A stretch of DNA of 64,000 nucleotides from Psychrobacter sp. DAB_AL43B. GTDB taxonomy: Bacteria > Pseudomonadota > Gammaproteobacteria > Pseudomonadales > Moraxellaceae. Positions 1 through 8,517 of this stretch are shown in pieces (the stretch's first letter is position 1; each line of letters begins with the position of its first letter). Below the pieces are notes generated by a model, which was not told the DNA's origin, did no database searches, and was given only the letters and a program-made list of their open reading frames with translations. The stretch is from contig NZ_LT799838.1 of assembly GCF_900168255.1 (NCBI RefSeq), positions 930,001 to 994,000 on the forward strand. Reading direction: 5' to 3'. The translations under genes and the position numbers were made by a program.

Positions 1-804
1 AAGCGGGTAGTCTGGCATTGGGACCAGCACTTCATCGCCATCGTTCATCAGCGCCTGCATGGTCATGACAATGAGCTCAGAAACCCCGTTACCTAGATAC
101 ACATCACGGACATCAACCGCGGATAGAAGTCCCTTTGATTGGTAGTATTGCAGGACGGCTTTACGCGCTGAAAAAATCCCTTGCGAATCTGAGTAGCCCG
201 TTGCTTCTGGCAGATTCATCGCCACATCACGCAAAATCTCATGCGGCGCTTCTAAGCCAAAAGGGGCAGGGTTGCCAATATTAAGCTTGAGGATGCGTTT
301 GCCTTCAGCTTCCATTTTATTGGCAGTTTGTAAGAGAGGACCACGAATGTCGTAGCAGACGTTTTGTAATTTATCGGATTTTTTTATGGCATTCATAGAG
401 TGACCACTCATAAGATTGTTTGATGAATTTGTGCGGGGAGTAGAGGAGATTGTTTGTTGATGTTGACTGTCGCCGCTATTTTTCTCGCCTGAGGCAACGT
501 CTTCATTGGTATTGTCAGACTGCATAAGATCGCTTGAATCTACATCGTTATTGATGTCACTTTGAAGCTCACCACGCAATAGATAGCCTTCGCTACAGCC
601 TAAAATACGCGCTAGTGTGGGTAACTTGGATGACACAATACCATTCGTTCCACGTTCCCAATTAGAGATAGCGCCGCGACTGACCTTTGCGCCAGCGGCA
701 GTCATCGCTTGTGCTAATTGCTCGGCAGTCATCCCTTTGTCACGGCGTAGCTGTACCAGTCGTTCAGCTTGTGTATCCTTGCTTTTATCATCAGCTATCA
801 TCAT
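1..804 (-). CDS. HTH-aminotransferase fusion (AlaA-like), 3' part outside window
   Basis: The gene runs leftward off the edge and 268 codons are visible. The start ATG is at 802-804, followed at once by a second ATG, with AAAGGC upstream. Residues ~15-80 form a Cro/C1 (XRE) helix-turn-helix (MTAEQLAQ, SRGAISNWERG). Residues ~80-135 are a Ser/Asn/Asp-rich linker. From residue ~137 the chain matches the start of E. coli AlaA, the glutamate-pyruvate transaminase (NVCYDIRGP, LKLNIGNPAPFG, YLGNGVSELIV). The PLP lysine lies beyond the edge. An internal ATG at 394-396 could yield a plain AlaA. MocR/GabR proteins also join an HTH to an aminotransferase, but with a GntR-type HTH. That this protein binds the palindromes just upstream is inference. 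Confidence 0.88.
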   Translation of the reverse strand, partial: MMIADDKSKDTQAERLVQLRRDKGMTAEQLAQAMTAAGAKVSRGAISNWERGTNGIVSSKLPTLARILGCSEGYLLRGELQSDINNDVDSSDLMQSDNTNEDVASGEKNSGDSQHQQTISSTPRTNSSNNLMSGHSMNAIKKSDKLQNVCYDIRGPLLQTANKMEAEGKRILKLNIGNPAPFGLEAPHEILRDVAMNLPEATGYSDSQGIFSARKAVLQYYQSKGLLSAVDVRDVYLGNGVSELIVMTMQALMNDGDEVLVPMPDYPL

Positions 805-886
805 GTAAGCCTTTTTTATGCAATGAGTTTGTAATAAATAGCGTATTAAAGAAAAAATATCAAAGTGATAAGTTTTTAATTTATAA

Positions 887-908
887 CTAATGCAAGATAT
901 TATTGCAT
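887..908. promoter_or_regulatory. Imperfect inverted repeat TAATGCAA...TTGCATAA
   Basis: The arms TAATGCAA and TTGCATAA face each other about 85 bp upstream of the HTH-aminotransferase start. It is the same half-site (AATGCAAG) as the perfect palindrome at 951-975. A further single half-site, TTAATGCAAG, lies at 918-926. Three spaced copies suggest an operator for a helix-turn-helix repressor; the fused HTH of the adjacent gene is the nearest candidate. Confidence 0.6.
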
Positions 909-950
909 AACTAATTTTAATGCAAGTTTTTTCTTAATCTATAATAATCG

Positions 951-975
951 TTAATGCAAGATTATCTTGCATTAA
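951..975. promoter_or_regulatory. Perfect 25-bp palindrome, likely operator
   Basis: The left arm TTAATGCAAGAT and the right arm ATCTTGCATTAA are perfect 12-bp reverse complements around one T. It sits ~147 bp upstream of the HTH-aminotransferase and ~255 bp upstream of msrB, so it could act on either. No T-run follows on either strand, so it is not a terminator. Confidence 0.7.
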
Positions 976-1229
976 AGTTGATGTTTCTTAAAATTACATC
1001 TTTACTCATGGATGATTCAAGATAATTTGTTATATTTCACCTATCTCTACTGTTTTAAATCTTTATGCTATCAATTGATATGGTTGGCATTCTTGTAATG
1101 AATGTCTTGAATAATAAAGCACCAACCAACAGATAAAGCCTATCGTTTTTATAAAAATAAGACGATAAAGCATCGATAGAAAATGACTCACAGTAGATTA
1201 GACAATAAATCATTCAATAAGGATAGGTT

Positions 1230-1655
1230 ATGCAAGACAATCAACTGAGCAAAGAAGAAATCAGCCAATTGACAGAAGCTGATTGGAAAGAGCGCCTGAG
1301 TGCTGACGAGTATCATGTGATGCGCGAGAAGGGCACAGAGCGTCCACATACTGGTGTTTATAACGATATCAATGATAAAGGGATATATAACTGTAAAGGT
1401 TGTGGCGCAAAATTATTCGATTCAAGCAGCAAGTTTGATGCTAGTTGCGGCTGGCCAAGTTTCGATCAAGGTATCGATAGTAGTGCTATCGATGAACATG
1501 TCGATGACTCATTGGGTATGCGCCGTACGGAAGTCACTTGTAGCAACTGCGGTGCGCATTTAGGTCATGTGTTCCCTGATGGTCCACGTGAGACGACTGG
1601 CATGCGCTATTGCATCAACTCAGTGTCTATTGATTTAGATAAAACTGAAGAATAG
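1230..1655 (+). CDS. msrB: Peptide methionine (R)-S-oxide reductase
   Basis: A 141-residue cytosolic enzyme that reduces methionine-R-sulfoxide in proteins. The zinc-binding pairs CKGC (C55/C58) and CSNC (C104/C107), the GWPSF signature (~74-78) and the catalytic cysteine in RYCINS (C128) are all present. Length is normal for single-domain MsrB. The start ATG follows AAGGATAGGTT with good spacing. It stands alone, with glutathione peroxidase 150 bp downstream on the same strand, so the pair forms an oxidative-damage repair neighbourhood but probably not one tight operon. Confidence 0.97.
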   Translation: MQDNQLSKEEISQLTEADWKERLSADEYHVMREKGTERPHTGVYNDINDKGIYNCKGCGAKLFDSSSKFDASCGWPSFDQGIDSSAIDEHVDDSLGMRRTEVTCSNCGAHLGHVFPDGPRETTGMRYCINSVSIDLDKTEE

Positions 1656-1803
1656 CTTAAAAAATAGCGAGTTTGTCGTTAAGATAAAGTTAGAAAATAA
1701 TAGGGGATCGTATAATGTTCCCCTGTTACTCATTAAATTAATTAAAAATACTGTGCGATTCTAAATAGAATATACCAATAATAAATTTATTTAAGGATAA
1801 ATA

Positions 1804-2295
1804 ATGAGCACTATTTACGACTTTAACGCTGAGCGTATGGACGCTACCTCGCAACCATTCTCTGATTATGAAGGTAAGGTACTATTGATCGTCAACACCG
1901 CAAGCAAATGTGGATTTACCCCGCAATTTGAAGGTTTAGAGGCGATGTATCAGCAATATAAAGATCAAGGGTTAGTAGTCATCGGTTTTCCTTGTAATCA
2001 ATTCGGCAGCCAAGATCCCGGTAGTAATGATGAGATTGGTGCGTTTTGTCAAAAAAATTATGGCGTTAGCTTTCCGATGATGGCAAAGGTTGATGTTAAT
2101 GGTAAAGACGCCCATCCGATTTTTGAATGGCTAAAGAAGCAAAAGGGCGGGCTGCTCACAGATGGTATTAAATGGAATTTCACCAAGTTTTTAATCGATA
2201 GTAAAGGGCAGGTAATCGACCGCTATGCACCAACAACCAAACCTGATGCCATAAAAACTGATGTAGAAGCGACATTGGTAGCCGTCAGTGTATAA
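1804..2295 (+). CDS. Glutathione peroxidase family thiol peroxidase
   Basis: A 163-residue protein of the GPx/BtuE family, which reduces peroxides with glutathione or thioredoxin. The peroxidatic cysteine lies in NTASKCGFTPQF (C36), and FPCNQFG (~62-68) and WNFTKFLID are the other conserved family motifs. It carries cysteine, not selenocysteine. No signal peptide is seen, so it should be cytosolic. AAGGATAAATA precedes the start. It follows msrB on the same strand. Confidence 0.95.
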   Translation: MSTIYDFNAERMDATSQPFSDYEGKVLLIVNTASKCGFTPQFEGLEAMYQQYKDQGLVVIGFPCNQFGSQDPGSNDEIGAFCQKNYGVSFPMMAKVDVNGKDAHPIFEWLKKQKGGLLTDGIKWNFTKFLIDSKGQVIDRYAPTTKPDAIKTDVEATLVAVSV

Positions 2296-2405
2296 ATAGT
2301 CAATATTTAGTATGGCTGATAAAAATATAAAATCAATTAAAACAACTGCTTGTCAGAATAATGAGTAATAATTTAAAAAATAGCCTATAAAAAGGAAAAT
2401 ACTAT

Positions 2406-2433
2406 TTGACAGCCATGTGTAAATCTATATAAT
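2406..2433 (+). promoter_or_regulatory. Sigma70 promoter for the tRNA unit
   Basis: A perfect TTGACA (2406-2411) and a perfect TATAAT (2428-2433) are separated by 16 bp. Transcription would begin ~2440 and run through tRNA-Val and tRNA-Asp, leaving a ~165-nt 5' leader to be processed away. Confidence 0.85.
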
Positions 2434-2607
2434 ACACACCCACAGCAAGGGGCTTTAAAGAGCTTTGAGTTGTTAGAATTCTCAGTAAGAGATTTCGATT
2501 ATTAATTAAAGAGTGACATCTTTAGTTAATAAAGCTTTAGAAAATTTTATTTAAAGAATTTTCTCTTGCGAAGCTAAAATTGCATTGCAAGTTTTTAACG
2601 CTTCTCA

Positions 2608-2683
2608 GGGTGATTAGCTCAGTTGGTAGAGCGTCTGCCTTACACGCAGAATGTCGGCGGTTCGAATCCGTCATCACCCACCA
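2608..2683 (+). tRNA. tRNA-Val (TAC)
   Basis: A 76-nt cloverleaf with acceptor pairs GGGTGAT/ATCACCC, D-loop AGCTCAGTTGGTAGAGC, anticodon loop CTTACAC (anticodon TAC, valine), T-loop GGTTCGAATCC and an encoded CCA end. Confidence 0.97.
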
Positions 2684-2738
2684 CTCTTTTAGCGAAGTGG
2701 GCTCTATTTATAAGGGCAAAACGCTAAAAACGACCTAA

Positions 2739-2815
2739 GCAGCGGTAGTTCAGTTGGTTAGAATACCGGCCTGTCACGCCGGGGGTCGCGGGTTCGAGTC
2801 CCGTCCGCTGCGCCA
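2739..2815 (+). tRNA. tRNA-Asp (GTC)
   Basis: A 77-nt cloverleaf with acceptor pairs GCAGCGG/CCGCTGC, anticodon loop CTGTCAC (anticodon GTC, aspartate), T-arm GGGTTCGAGTCCC and an encoded CCA. It lies 55 bp after tRNA-Val and is presumably co-transcribed. Confidence 0.97.
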
Positions 2816-2857
2816 TATTTAAAACGAATTTAAACTCTCGAGTTTAAGCAAGTTTCG

Positions 2858-2888
2858 CCTCAAACATTAGATTGTTTGAGGTTTTTTT
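2858..2888 (+). terminator. Intrinsic terminator of the tRNA unit
   Basis: The stem CCTCAAACA/TGTTTGAGG with a TTAGAT loop is followed by seven T. A second small inverted repeat (TTAAACTC/GAGTTTAA) lies just before it at 2829-2847. Confidence 0.9.
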
Positions 2889-3439
2889 GTGTCTATTGAT
2901 TTATATAACTATTTGATTTTTATGGTTTTTATATTTCATCTCTACTTTCTCATTAGAAGCAGCTTACTATTTATTATCATATCTAAAATAAATTCATGTG
3001 GGAAAAGTCTACTTTCTAAAAATCGGTGACCAAGTGCTCAGTGACCAAACGTTGACCATTTTGTGACCAAGGTTGTTAAAAGTCGGGACTGAAGACGATC
3101 TCGTTTAATAACGTTTATACGGTAGATTGTTGTTTAAGAGTTGGAACAGCAATCGGCACCTTATAAAACTTAGTATAACCTTCAATCGATTTGCCAGCGG
3201 TTAAACTATCAGGTAGCCCATCCTTCATGTTTTGATCAGTGTAGATAACGACACAGCTAACATCAAGCACATATTCCGCTTAAGAAGTATGAAAAATGCG
3301 TTCGTCAGCTGATAATAACCGTTTTTAAACAGCTATATATGAACTCAATAATAGCAATTGAATATATCGCTTAGTAACTCTGTATTGTTAAGGTTGCCGC
3401 TATTAATCGCAGAATGCTGGAAGTTGAAATAATCTCTAT
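2889..3439. other. Gene-poor stretch after the tRNA genes
   Basis: No intact gene is seen. The stretch holds several close GTGACCA/TGACCAA words at ~3025-3070 and the coding-like remnant at 3115-3279. No second copy of the tRNA-Asp 3' end was found, so an integrated element is not supported. Confidence 0.5.
3115..3279 (-). pseudogene. Short C-terminal coding remnant, unidentified
   Basis: An open frame of 54 codons between in-frame TAA codons lacks an upstream start. It translates to a protein-like sequence (VLDVSCVVIYTDQ, GYTKFYKVPIAVP). It looks like the tail of a decayed gene next to a tRNA and a rearrangement scar. The family is not recognised. Confidence 0.3.
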
Positions 3440-3849
3440 TTATACAGAAAACTTTTTCGCACCTACCACGCAAACGACTGCTCCTAATGTGCTGATCAAC
3501 ATGCCAATACTAACCATCTCATGCAGCAACAATGCCGCCAGCATTAAACCCATGAAAGGTTGCATCAGTTGCAGTTGGCCGACGGCGGCAATACCGCCTA
3601 AAGCCAAACCACGATAACAGAACAGAAATCCGATAAACATACTAAATACAGCAATATAAATTAAGCTTGCCCAAGCAGCAAAACTTACTTCTTCCAAAGA
3701 TTTCGGCCAGGTTAACCACATCAGCGGTAACATAATAGGTAGAGACAACACTAAAGCCCAACTGATTACTTGCCAACTACCGAGCTCCTGTGACAATCGT
3801 GCACCTTCAGCGCAACCGAGACCACAAGCTACGACAGCGCCGAACAATT
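3440..3849 (-). pseudogene. EamA/DMT-family transporter, 5'-truncated
   Basis: The C-terminal ~130 residues of a drug/metabolite transporter remain. They have EamA character: four to five hydrophobic helices, with SQELGSWQVISWALVLSLPIM and YRGLALGGIAAVGQLQLMQP. The amino-terminal half is missing. The frame stays open to 3973, but codons before ~3849 are only the antisense of the SulP remnant and do not resemble a transporter. The junction with SulP lies near 3845-3855. The remaining piece has no plausible start or RBS and is very likely non-functional. Confidence 0.75.
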
Positions 3850-4218
3850 GGGGCGCTGTTATCAGCATTATTCTTTGCCAATAAGATTGAGCGTTATATG
3901 AGTATTGAGACACAGCTAGATGAATCAGTACAAACGCGCTATTATCAGGTAAAAGGATAAGTGTTTTTAACATCTGCAGAGCGCCTGATAGAATCCTTTG
4001 ATATTAAAGAGAGAGTCGCTAAAGTAGTTATTGAGGCCTCTGACGCGCGCTTTTGGGACGTGACGGCAGTCGCAGCTATTGACAAGATTATTATCAAGTT
4101 TCGCCGTGAAGGTACTGAAGTTGAGCTCCTCGGTCTGAATGAAGCCAGTCAAGCGCTGGTAGAAAAATTCGGCGTTCATGACAAATCGGATGCCACTAAT
4201 AGCTTAGGCACTCATTGA
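3850..4218 (+). pseudogene. SulP-family anion permease, C-terminal remnant with STAS domain
   Basis: From ~3853 the + strand encodes the last helix of a SulP permease (LLSALFFANKIER), then a STAS domain (VVIEASDARFWDVTAVAAID) ending at TGA 4218. An in-frame TAA near 3958 replaces what should be a glutamine codon before VFLTSAERL. With the amino-terminal ~400 residues missing and this nonsense codon, the gene is dead. The following universal stress protein is the usual partner of such sulP genes, so this was probably a sulP-usp operon. Confidence 0.8.
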
Positions 4219-4261
4219 TAAGCTTACCCATTCAATAATAAAAAATACTAAGGATAAAATA

Positions 4262-5122
4262 ATGACAACACAACAGCATATTCTAGCTTGTATTGATGGT
4301 TCGGCAGTGACAGAATCCGTGTGTGATTATGCCGCATGGTATGCCAGTCGCTTGGGCTTACCGGTTGCCTTATTAAATGTGATCGACGTACCAGCGTCGA
4401 CAAGACGGGATTTGTCAGGGGCGATAGGTATCAATAGTCGCCAGGTTTTATTAGAAGAATTAACCCAGTTAGATGAACAAAGAGCCAAAGTGGTTAACAG
4501 TTATAGCACCGCCTTGGTCCAAGACGCAAAAAGCTATATTGAAAGTCACTTCGATGTAGACGTCGGTACCTATCAACGTCATGGCAAGCTATTACCTGCT
4601 ATTGAACATTTTCACACCCAAAATCGCGCCATCGTAATGGGACGGCGTGGAGAAGATCATAAAGGCAGTCGAATCAATATTGGCAGCCAAATCGAAACGG
4701 TTGCGCGCGCGTCCAGCATACCTATCCTAATTTGTTCAGAAGCATTTACCACGCCTACCTCGTATATGATTGCCTTTGATGCCAGTAAAATAGCCATTAC
4801 CGCTACACAAATGGTTGCTAGAAGTTATTTACTCAAAGGGTTGCAAGGTCATATCGTGATGGTCGGTCATCATGATGAATTGTCTAAACAAAGCTTAGCG
4901 GCAGCAGTTGCGGAGCTCATGTCTGCAGGTTTTATGATTAAGGCGCATCACTTACCTGAGACAGATGCCGTTGATGGATTATTGACCTTTCAAGCAGACA
5001 ATAATATCGATATCATCGTGATTGGTGCTTATGGACGTTCTAAATGGCAGCAGCTATTTTTAGGTAGTACAACAACCGAGATTATTGCCAGTACGCTCTC
5101 ACCAGTTATTTTAGTGCGCTAG
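4262..5122 (+). CDS. Tandem universal stress protein (two UspA domains)
   Basis: A 286-residue cytosolic protein made of two UspA folds (~1-145 and ~160-286). The second carries the ATP-binding motif G-2x-G-9x-GS in GAYGRSKWQQLFLGST; the first has a looser version (GRRGEDHKGSRINIGS). The start ATG follows CTAAGGATAAAATA. It lies 43 bp after the SulP remnant and may have lost its original promoter. The UspE-like double-domain layout suggests a stress or anion-transport regulator, but the ligand is unknown. Confidence 0.9.
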   Translation: MTTQQHILACIDGSAVTESVCDYAAWYASRLGLPVALLNVIDVPASTRRDLSGAIGINSRQVLLEELTQLDEQRAKVVNSYSTALVQDAKSYIESHFDVDVGTYQRHGKLLPAIEHFHTQNRAIVMGRRGEDHKGSRINIGSQIETVARASSIPILICSEAFTTPTSYMIAFDASKIAITATQMVARSYLLKGLQGHIVMVGHHDELSKQSLAAAVAELMSAGFMIKAHHLPETDAVDGLLTFQADNNIDIIVIGAYGRSKWQQLFLGSTTTEIIASTLSPVILVR

Positions 5123-5145
5123 AGGGTAACGTGCATAATAATAGC

Positions 5146-5170
5146 TATTACTATTACTATTACTATTATT
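5146..5170. repeat. TATTAC hexanucleotide repeat
   Basis: About four copies of TATTAC lie between usp and the GlpM-like gene, just upstream of the latter's RBS (AGGAAA). Slippage could alter leader spacing. Confidence 0.6.
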
Positions 5171-5197
5171 AAAGGTATGAAAGGAAATTAACTGACC

Positions 5198-5533
5198 ATG
5201 ATTTGGCTAAAAATGCTCATTGGCGCGTTGATGGTATTAGTCATTCAACTATTTGCCCAAACCCGATTTTTTTATTTGGCGGCGCTTGCACCACTATTTC
5301 CAACCTTTACTCTAATCAGTCATTTCTTAGTCGGTACACAGCGTAGTACCGCAGATTTAAAAGTAGCGCTGGTTTTCAGTATGCTTGGCGTCATACCGCA
5401 TTTCATTTATACGCTTTTGGTGTTTTTCACTTTTAGCCATATTGGCTTGTATAAAGCATTATTATTAGGTGTGGTAGGTTGGCTGCTGGCCGCTGCCATT
5501 TTGGTATTGGCATGGCAGCAGTACCAGATTTAG
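5198..5533 (+). CDS. glpM: GlpM family small membrane protein
   Basis: A 111-residue, four-helix inner-membrane protein. The segment LAALAPLFPTFTLISHFLVG near residues 28-47 is the GlpM family core, and the length matches (~110). GlpM was linked to alginate and glycerol physiology in Pseudomonas, but its biochemical role is unresolved. AGGAAA precedes the ATG by 9 nt. It lies 75 bp after usp on the same strand. Confidence 0.8.
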   Translation: MIWLKMLIGALMVLVIQLFAQTRFFYLAALAPLFPTFTLISHFLVGTQRSTADLKVALVFSMLGVIPHFIYTLLVFFTFSHIGLYKALLLGVVGWLLAAAILVLAWQQYQI

Positions 5534-5745
5534 AGAGTTATCTTCAAGCTATCTAAATTTGAGTCCTAGCACTATTGCTTACGGCTATCCAAGCTGGACG
5601 AGAACGTCTTCAGATATCACTGAGTATGATGTTTTATAGGCATTGCCAAATCGAATAAAACATACTCATTCTGATATTACGAGAAAGGTGATATCTGATG
5701 TCAGATCCACAAACATTAGCTTAGAAAACAGAGGGTCAACTAAGC

Positions 5746-6702
5746 CTATTTATCAACAGCTTCAGTTTCAAATTCAGCAAGCATATCAGCAATACGCTGA
5801 TCTTTTTGTCGCCATATTTGCTCTATCCAGTCGAACATTTGCGCTTTGGTCGCCTCATCATTTTCGTAACCACCATTTTGAATACTGGAAAATAGCGCAT
5901 CAGGCATGTCAATATGCCGTACATCCACACCTAAGCGCTTAATATTACCTTTCCATAAGTCACTATAAGTCGGTACGCCATCAGGATAAACGATGGTCAT
6001 ATCCAAGATGCCATCTATGTCTGCGCCCAATGCGTTGATAGCAAGAGACAAACCGCCGGCCCGTGGCTTAAGTAAATGCGTGTAGGGCGAATGCTGCTTG
6101 TCACGTTTAGTGGGGGTAAAGCGCGTCCCTTCTAGATAACTAAGCAGCGTAAAAGGCTTGTCTTTAAGCAGCGCGCAGGCACGTTTTGCTTCTATGATAT
6201 CTTTGCCTTTTAATGACGGGTTTTTAGCAATGGCTTCTTTAGAATGCCGGCGCATCATTGGGAAATCTAAAAAATAAAAGGTCTGACCAACGATAGGGAT
6301 ATATATCAATTCAAACTTAGTAAAAAAGCGCGTTAACGGTAAGCGCTTTTCACTAATATATTGAACGATACTGGTGTCGACCCACGATTGATGGTTGCTC
6401 ACGAGTAAGTATTTACCGTTTATATGCGTGTCATCAGGTAAGCTAATACGCCAGTCTTTTTGTGGCAAAATGTTGTCAATCAGGGCGTTGTTACTATTGA
6501 TCCAGTGATTGGCGATTTTAATCACGATCTTATCAGCAACAGGCGCGCCGGTAACCATTTTGGTCGCGCCCATTAACCACATGGGGATGCTACCACCAAA
6601 ACTATTGCCAGCAATGACGCCAGTTGCAGTCGCCAGTGAAACGGCTTTGCCAAGTTTGGGAGTGCGCTCATGTATTTTTTGAATAAGTGATGCCAATCGC
6701 AT
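5746..6702 (-). CDS. Lysophospholipid acyltransferase family protein (YihG-like)
   Basis: A 318-residue PlsC-superfamily acyltransferase. The H-x4-D motif is NHQSWVD (~residues 105-111) and the second block is EGTRFT (~190-195). These define acyl transfer from acyl-ACP or acyl-CoA to lysophosphatidic acid or a related acceptor at the inner membrane. The N-terminal ~60 residues contain a weak membrane segment. Length and motif order agree with E. coli YihG (310 aa). AAAAGGACTGAAC precedes the ATG. It is monocistronic and convergent with glpM. Confidence 0.88.
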   Translation of the reverse strand: MRLASLIQKIHERTPKLGKAVSLATATGVIAGNSFGGSIPMWLMGATKMVTGAPVADKIVIKIANHWINSNNALIDNILPQKDWRISLPDDTHINGKYLLVSNHQSWVDTSIVQYISEKRLPLTRFFTKFELIYIPIVGQTFYFLDFPMMRRHSKEAIAKNPSLKGKDIIEAKRACALLKDKPFTLLSYLEGTRFTPTKRDKQHSPYTHLLKPRAGGLSLAINALGADIDGILDMTIVYPDGVPTYSDLWKGNIKRLGVDVRHIDMPDALFSSIQNGGYENDEATKAQMFDWIEQIWRQKDQRIADMLAEFETEAVDK

Positions 6703-6947
6703 GTTCAGTCCTTTTTATCTATACTTATTATTAGCTATTGCTAACGCCATTAGATGATTTTAGCAGAAATCAGTATGAGTGTACGAGTGTGACGTGACTG
6801 GTGATAACACACAATACCTATGAGTGTTTTTATGAGCGAATAAATACAGAACCACCGTTTATCATTTCATCATTCAAAGCAGAAATTGTTCAAAATAGGG
6901 CAAATAAAACCATACTTAAATGTTCGGTAACCCAGCTAGTTATTATC

Positions 6948-7064
6948 TATAGTTTATTCACTAAAAAAAGAATGCATCATTGCTGGTATGAATTTTGCGA
7001 AACTTTTATTAGAAGTATCTGTCTGGCAAAGTGCACAACAAGCGAGAAAAATTTATAGCAGCAG
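6948..7064. repeat. Degenerate copy of the ~145-bp MITE-like repeat
   Basis: It starts TATAGTTTATTCA and has AAGAATGCATCATTGCTGG, GTATGAATTTT and CAAGCGAGAAAAAT in the same order as the copy at 8518-8661. The centre is diverged and the right end unclear. It lies downstream of arsB between yihG and arsB; I see no gene here. Confidence 0.45.
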
Positions 7065-7121
7065 AATGTTGTGGTAAATGTTGTGACAATCGTACGTATT
7101 TTATGTTGAGCTTATTATCAG

Positions 7122-7161
7122 TACTTAGCTACTTAGCTACTTAGCTACTTAGCTACTTAGC
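7122..7161. repeat. 8-bp tandem repeat x5 over the arsB stop codon
   Basis: Five perfect copies of TACTTAGC occupy 7122-7161. On the minus strand each copy carries an in-frame-capable TAG or TAA, and arsB ends inside the array at 7149. Copy-number change would only reshape the last residues of ArsB and the distance to downstream sequence. Confidence 0.9.
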
Positions 7162-8456
7162 ATTGGCAACCAAAATACCAAGGCTAAAAGTGTGACTAGC
7201 AATACGGGAGGAGTGATTAATAAGCCAATCTTCATATACTGGCCCCAGCTGATTTTATAATTTTTCTCTGCCAGTACATGTAGCCATAGCAAAGTTGCTA
7301 AGCTACCAATGGGGGTGAATTTAGGACCCAAATCGTTACCTATAACATTGGCGTAAATCATTAGCTCACGCGTTGCCACGGGTACTTGAGCGCTATCAAT
7401 AGCAAGTGCGCCGATAAGTGTCGATGGCATATTGTTCATGACTGAAGCGACAATAGCAGAGAGAAAGCCAGTCCCTAACGTAGCAATGACATTACCTTGT
7501 CGCCCTAACCAGTTAAGTATCTTCGCGCCATAGGCGGTGAGACCAGCATTGCCCAAACCATAAACGACCAAATACATACCGATTGAAAATAAGACGATTT
7601 GCCATGGGGCTTTGCGCAGGACATTGGTCACAGAAAACTTTGTACCACGACCACCTTGCCACCAGCGACCTGCGATTGCCATCAGCACTAGTGCCGCGAT
7701 ACCAGTCACCAATGAGATCGCGATACCGAGTAATTCGGTGGCAAAATAAGCAATAAGCAATAAGGTTAATAGCGGAAAAGCCGCTCGAAAAACCAAAGGA
7801 TCTTTGATAGCAGACTGCGGTGAACTAAGATTATCAATTGCATAGTGTTTTGGAATATGGCGCGCGTAGACTATCCATAACACCAGTAACGTTGCAATAA
7901 CAGACACTATATTTACGGGCACCATGACTGCCGCATAGCGACCAAAACCAATATCGAAATAATTGGCACTAACGATGTTGACTAGGTTAGAAGTCACGAG
8001 AGGCAGACTTGCCGTATCGGCAATAAAGCCGGTAGCAATAATAAAGGCAAAGGCGGATTTAGGGGCAAAATCAAGGCGCAGCAAGATAGCGATCACGATA
8101 GGGGTGAGCAATAATGCCGCCCCATCATTAGCAAAAAAAGCCGAAATAAACGCCCCTAGAATGACAATCATAGGGAACAGCAAACGTCCCTGACCATTAC
8201 CCAATCTTGCTACATGCAAGGCTGCCCAGCCAAAAAAACCAGCCTCATCTAATATCAGTGAGATGATAATGAGCGCCACAAAGGTAAAAGTCGCATCCCA
8301 GACAATATTCCAGACGATACCAACATCTGATAGTTGCACCACTCCAAAGAGTAGCGCGACTAATGCGCCACCCATCGCACTCCAGCCGATACCCAAGCCT
8401 TTTGGCTGCCATATGACTAAGACCAAAGTGACGATAAAAATCGCTAACGCGAGCAT
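7149..8456 (-). CDS. arsB: Arsenite efflux permease
   Basis: A 435-residue, about twelve-helix inner-membrane protein of the ArsB/NhaD ion-transporter superfamily that exports arsenite and antimonite. The N-terminal helices ([19 protein letters not shown]), the loop [17 protein letters not shown] and the mirrored [13 protein letters not shown] block are typical, and the length agrees with E. coli ArsB (429). No arsA is nearby, so export would rely on the membrane potential. It is the last gene of the arsR/arsCH/arsB set, separated from arsCH by a MITE copy, so co-transcription is uncertain. The last residues are encoded by the 8-bp repeat array. Confidence 0.95.
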   Translation of the reverse strand: MLALAIFIVTLVLVIWQPKGLGIGWSAMGGALVALLFGVVQLSDVGIVWNIVWDATFTFVALIIISLILDEAGFFGWAALHVARLGNGQGRLLFPMIVILGAFISAFFANDGAALLLTPIVIAILLRLDFAPKSAFAFIIATGFIADTASLPLVTSNLVNIVSANYFDIGFGRYAAVMVPVNIVSVIATLLVLWIVYARHIPKHYAIDNLSSPQSAIKDPLVFRAAFPLLTLLLIAYFATELLGIAISLVTGIAALVLMAIAGRWWQGGRGTKFSVTNVLRKAPWQIVLFSIGMYLVVYGLGNAGLTAYGAKILNWLGRQGNVIATLGTGFLSAIVASVMNNMPSTLIGALAIDSAQVPVATRELMIYANVIGNDLGPKFTPIGSLATLLWLHVLAEKNYKISWGQYMKIGLLITPPVLLVTLLALVFWLPMLSS

Positions 8457-8517
8457 AAAACTGCCTTAATAAAACAATGACGTTAAAAACATCTGATGTT
8501 ATGGCAAATTGACGTTA

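Noticed and set aside
617..890. Plus-strand ORFs over the start of the HTH-aminotransferase gene
   Set aside because: They are antisense to a well-supported minus-strand coding region and have no ribosome-binding sites or family features.
2816..3440. Integrative element at the tRNA-Asp 3' end
   Set aside because: No second copy of the tRNA 3' end and no integrase were found; only a small coding remnant and a rearrangement scar.
6801..7058. 85-codon ORF upstream of the arsB 3' end
   Set aside because: It overlaps the degenerate MITE copy, has low-quality composition and no RBS; treated as chance.
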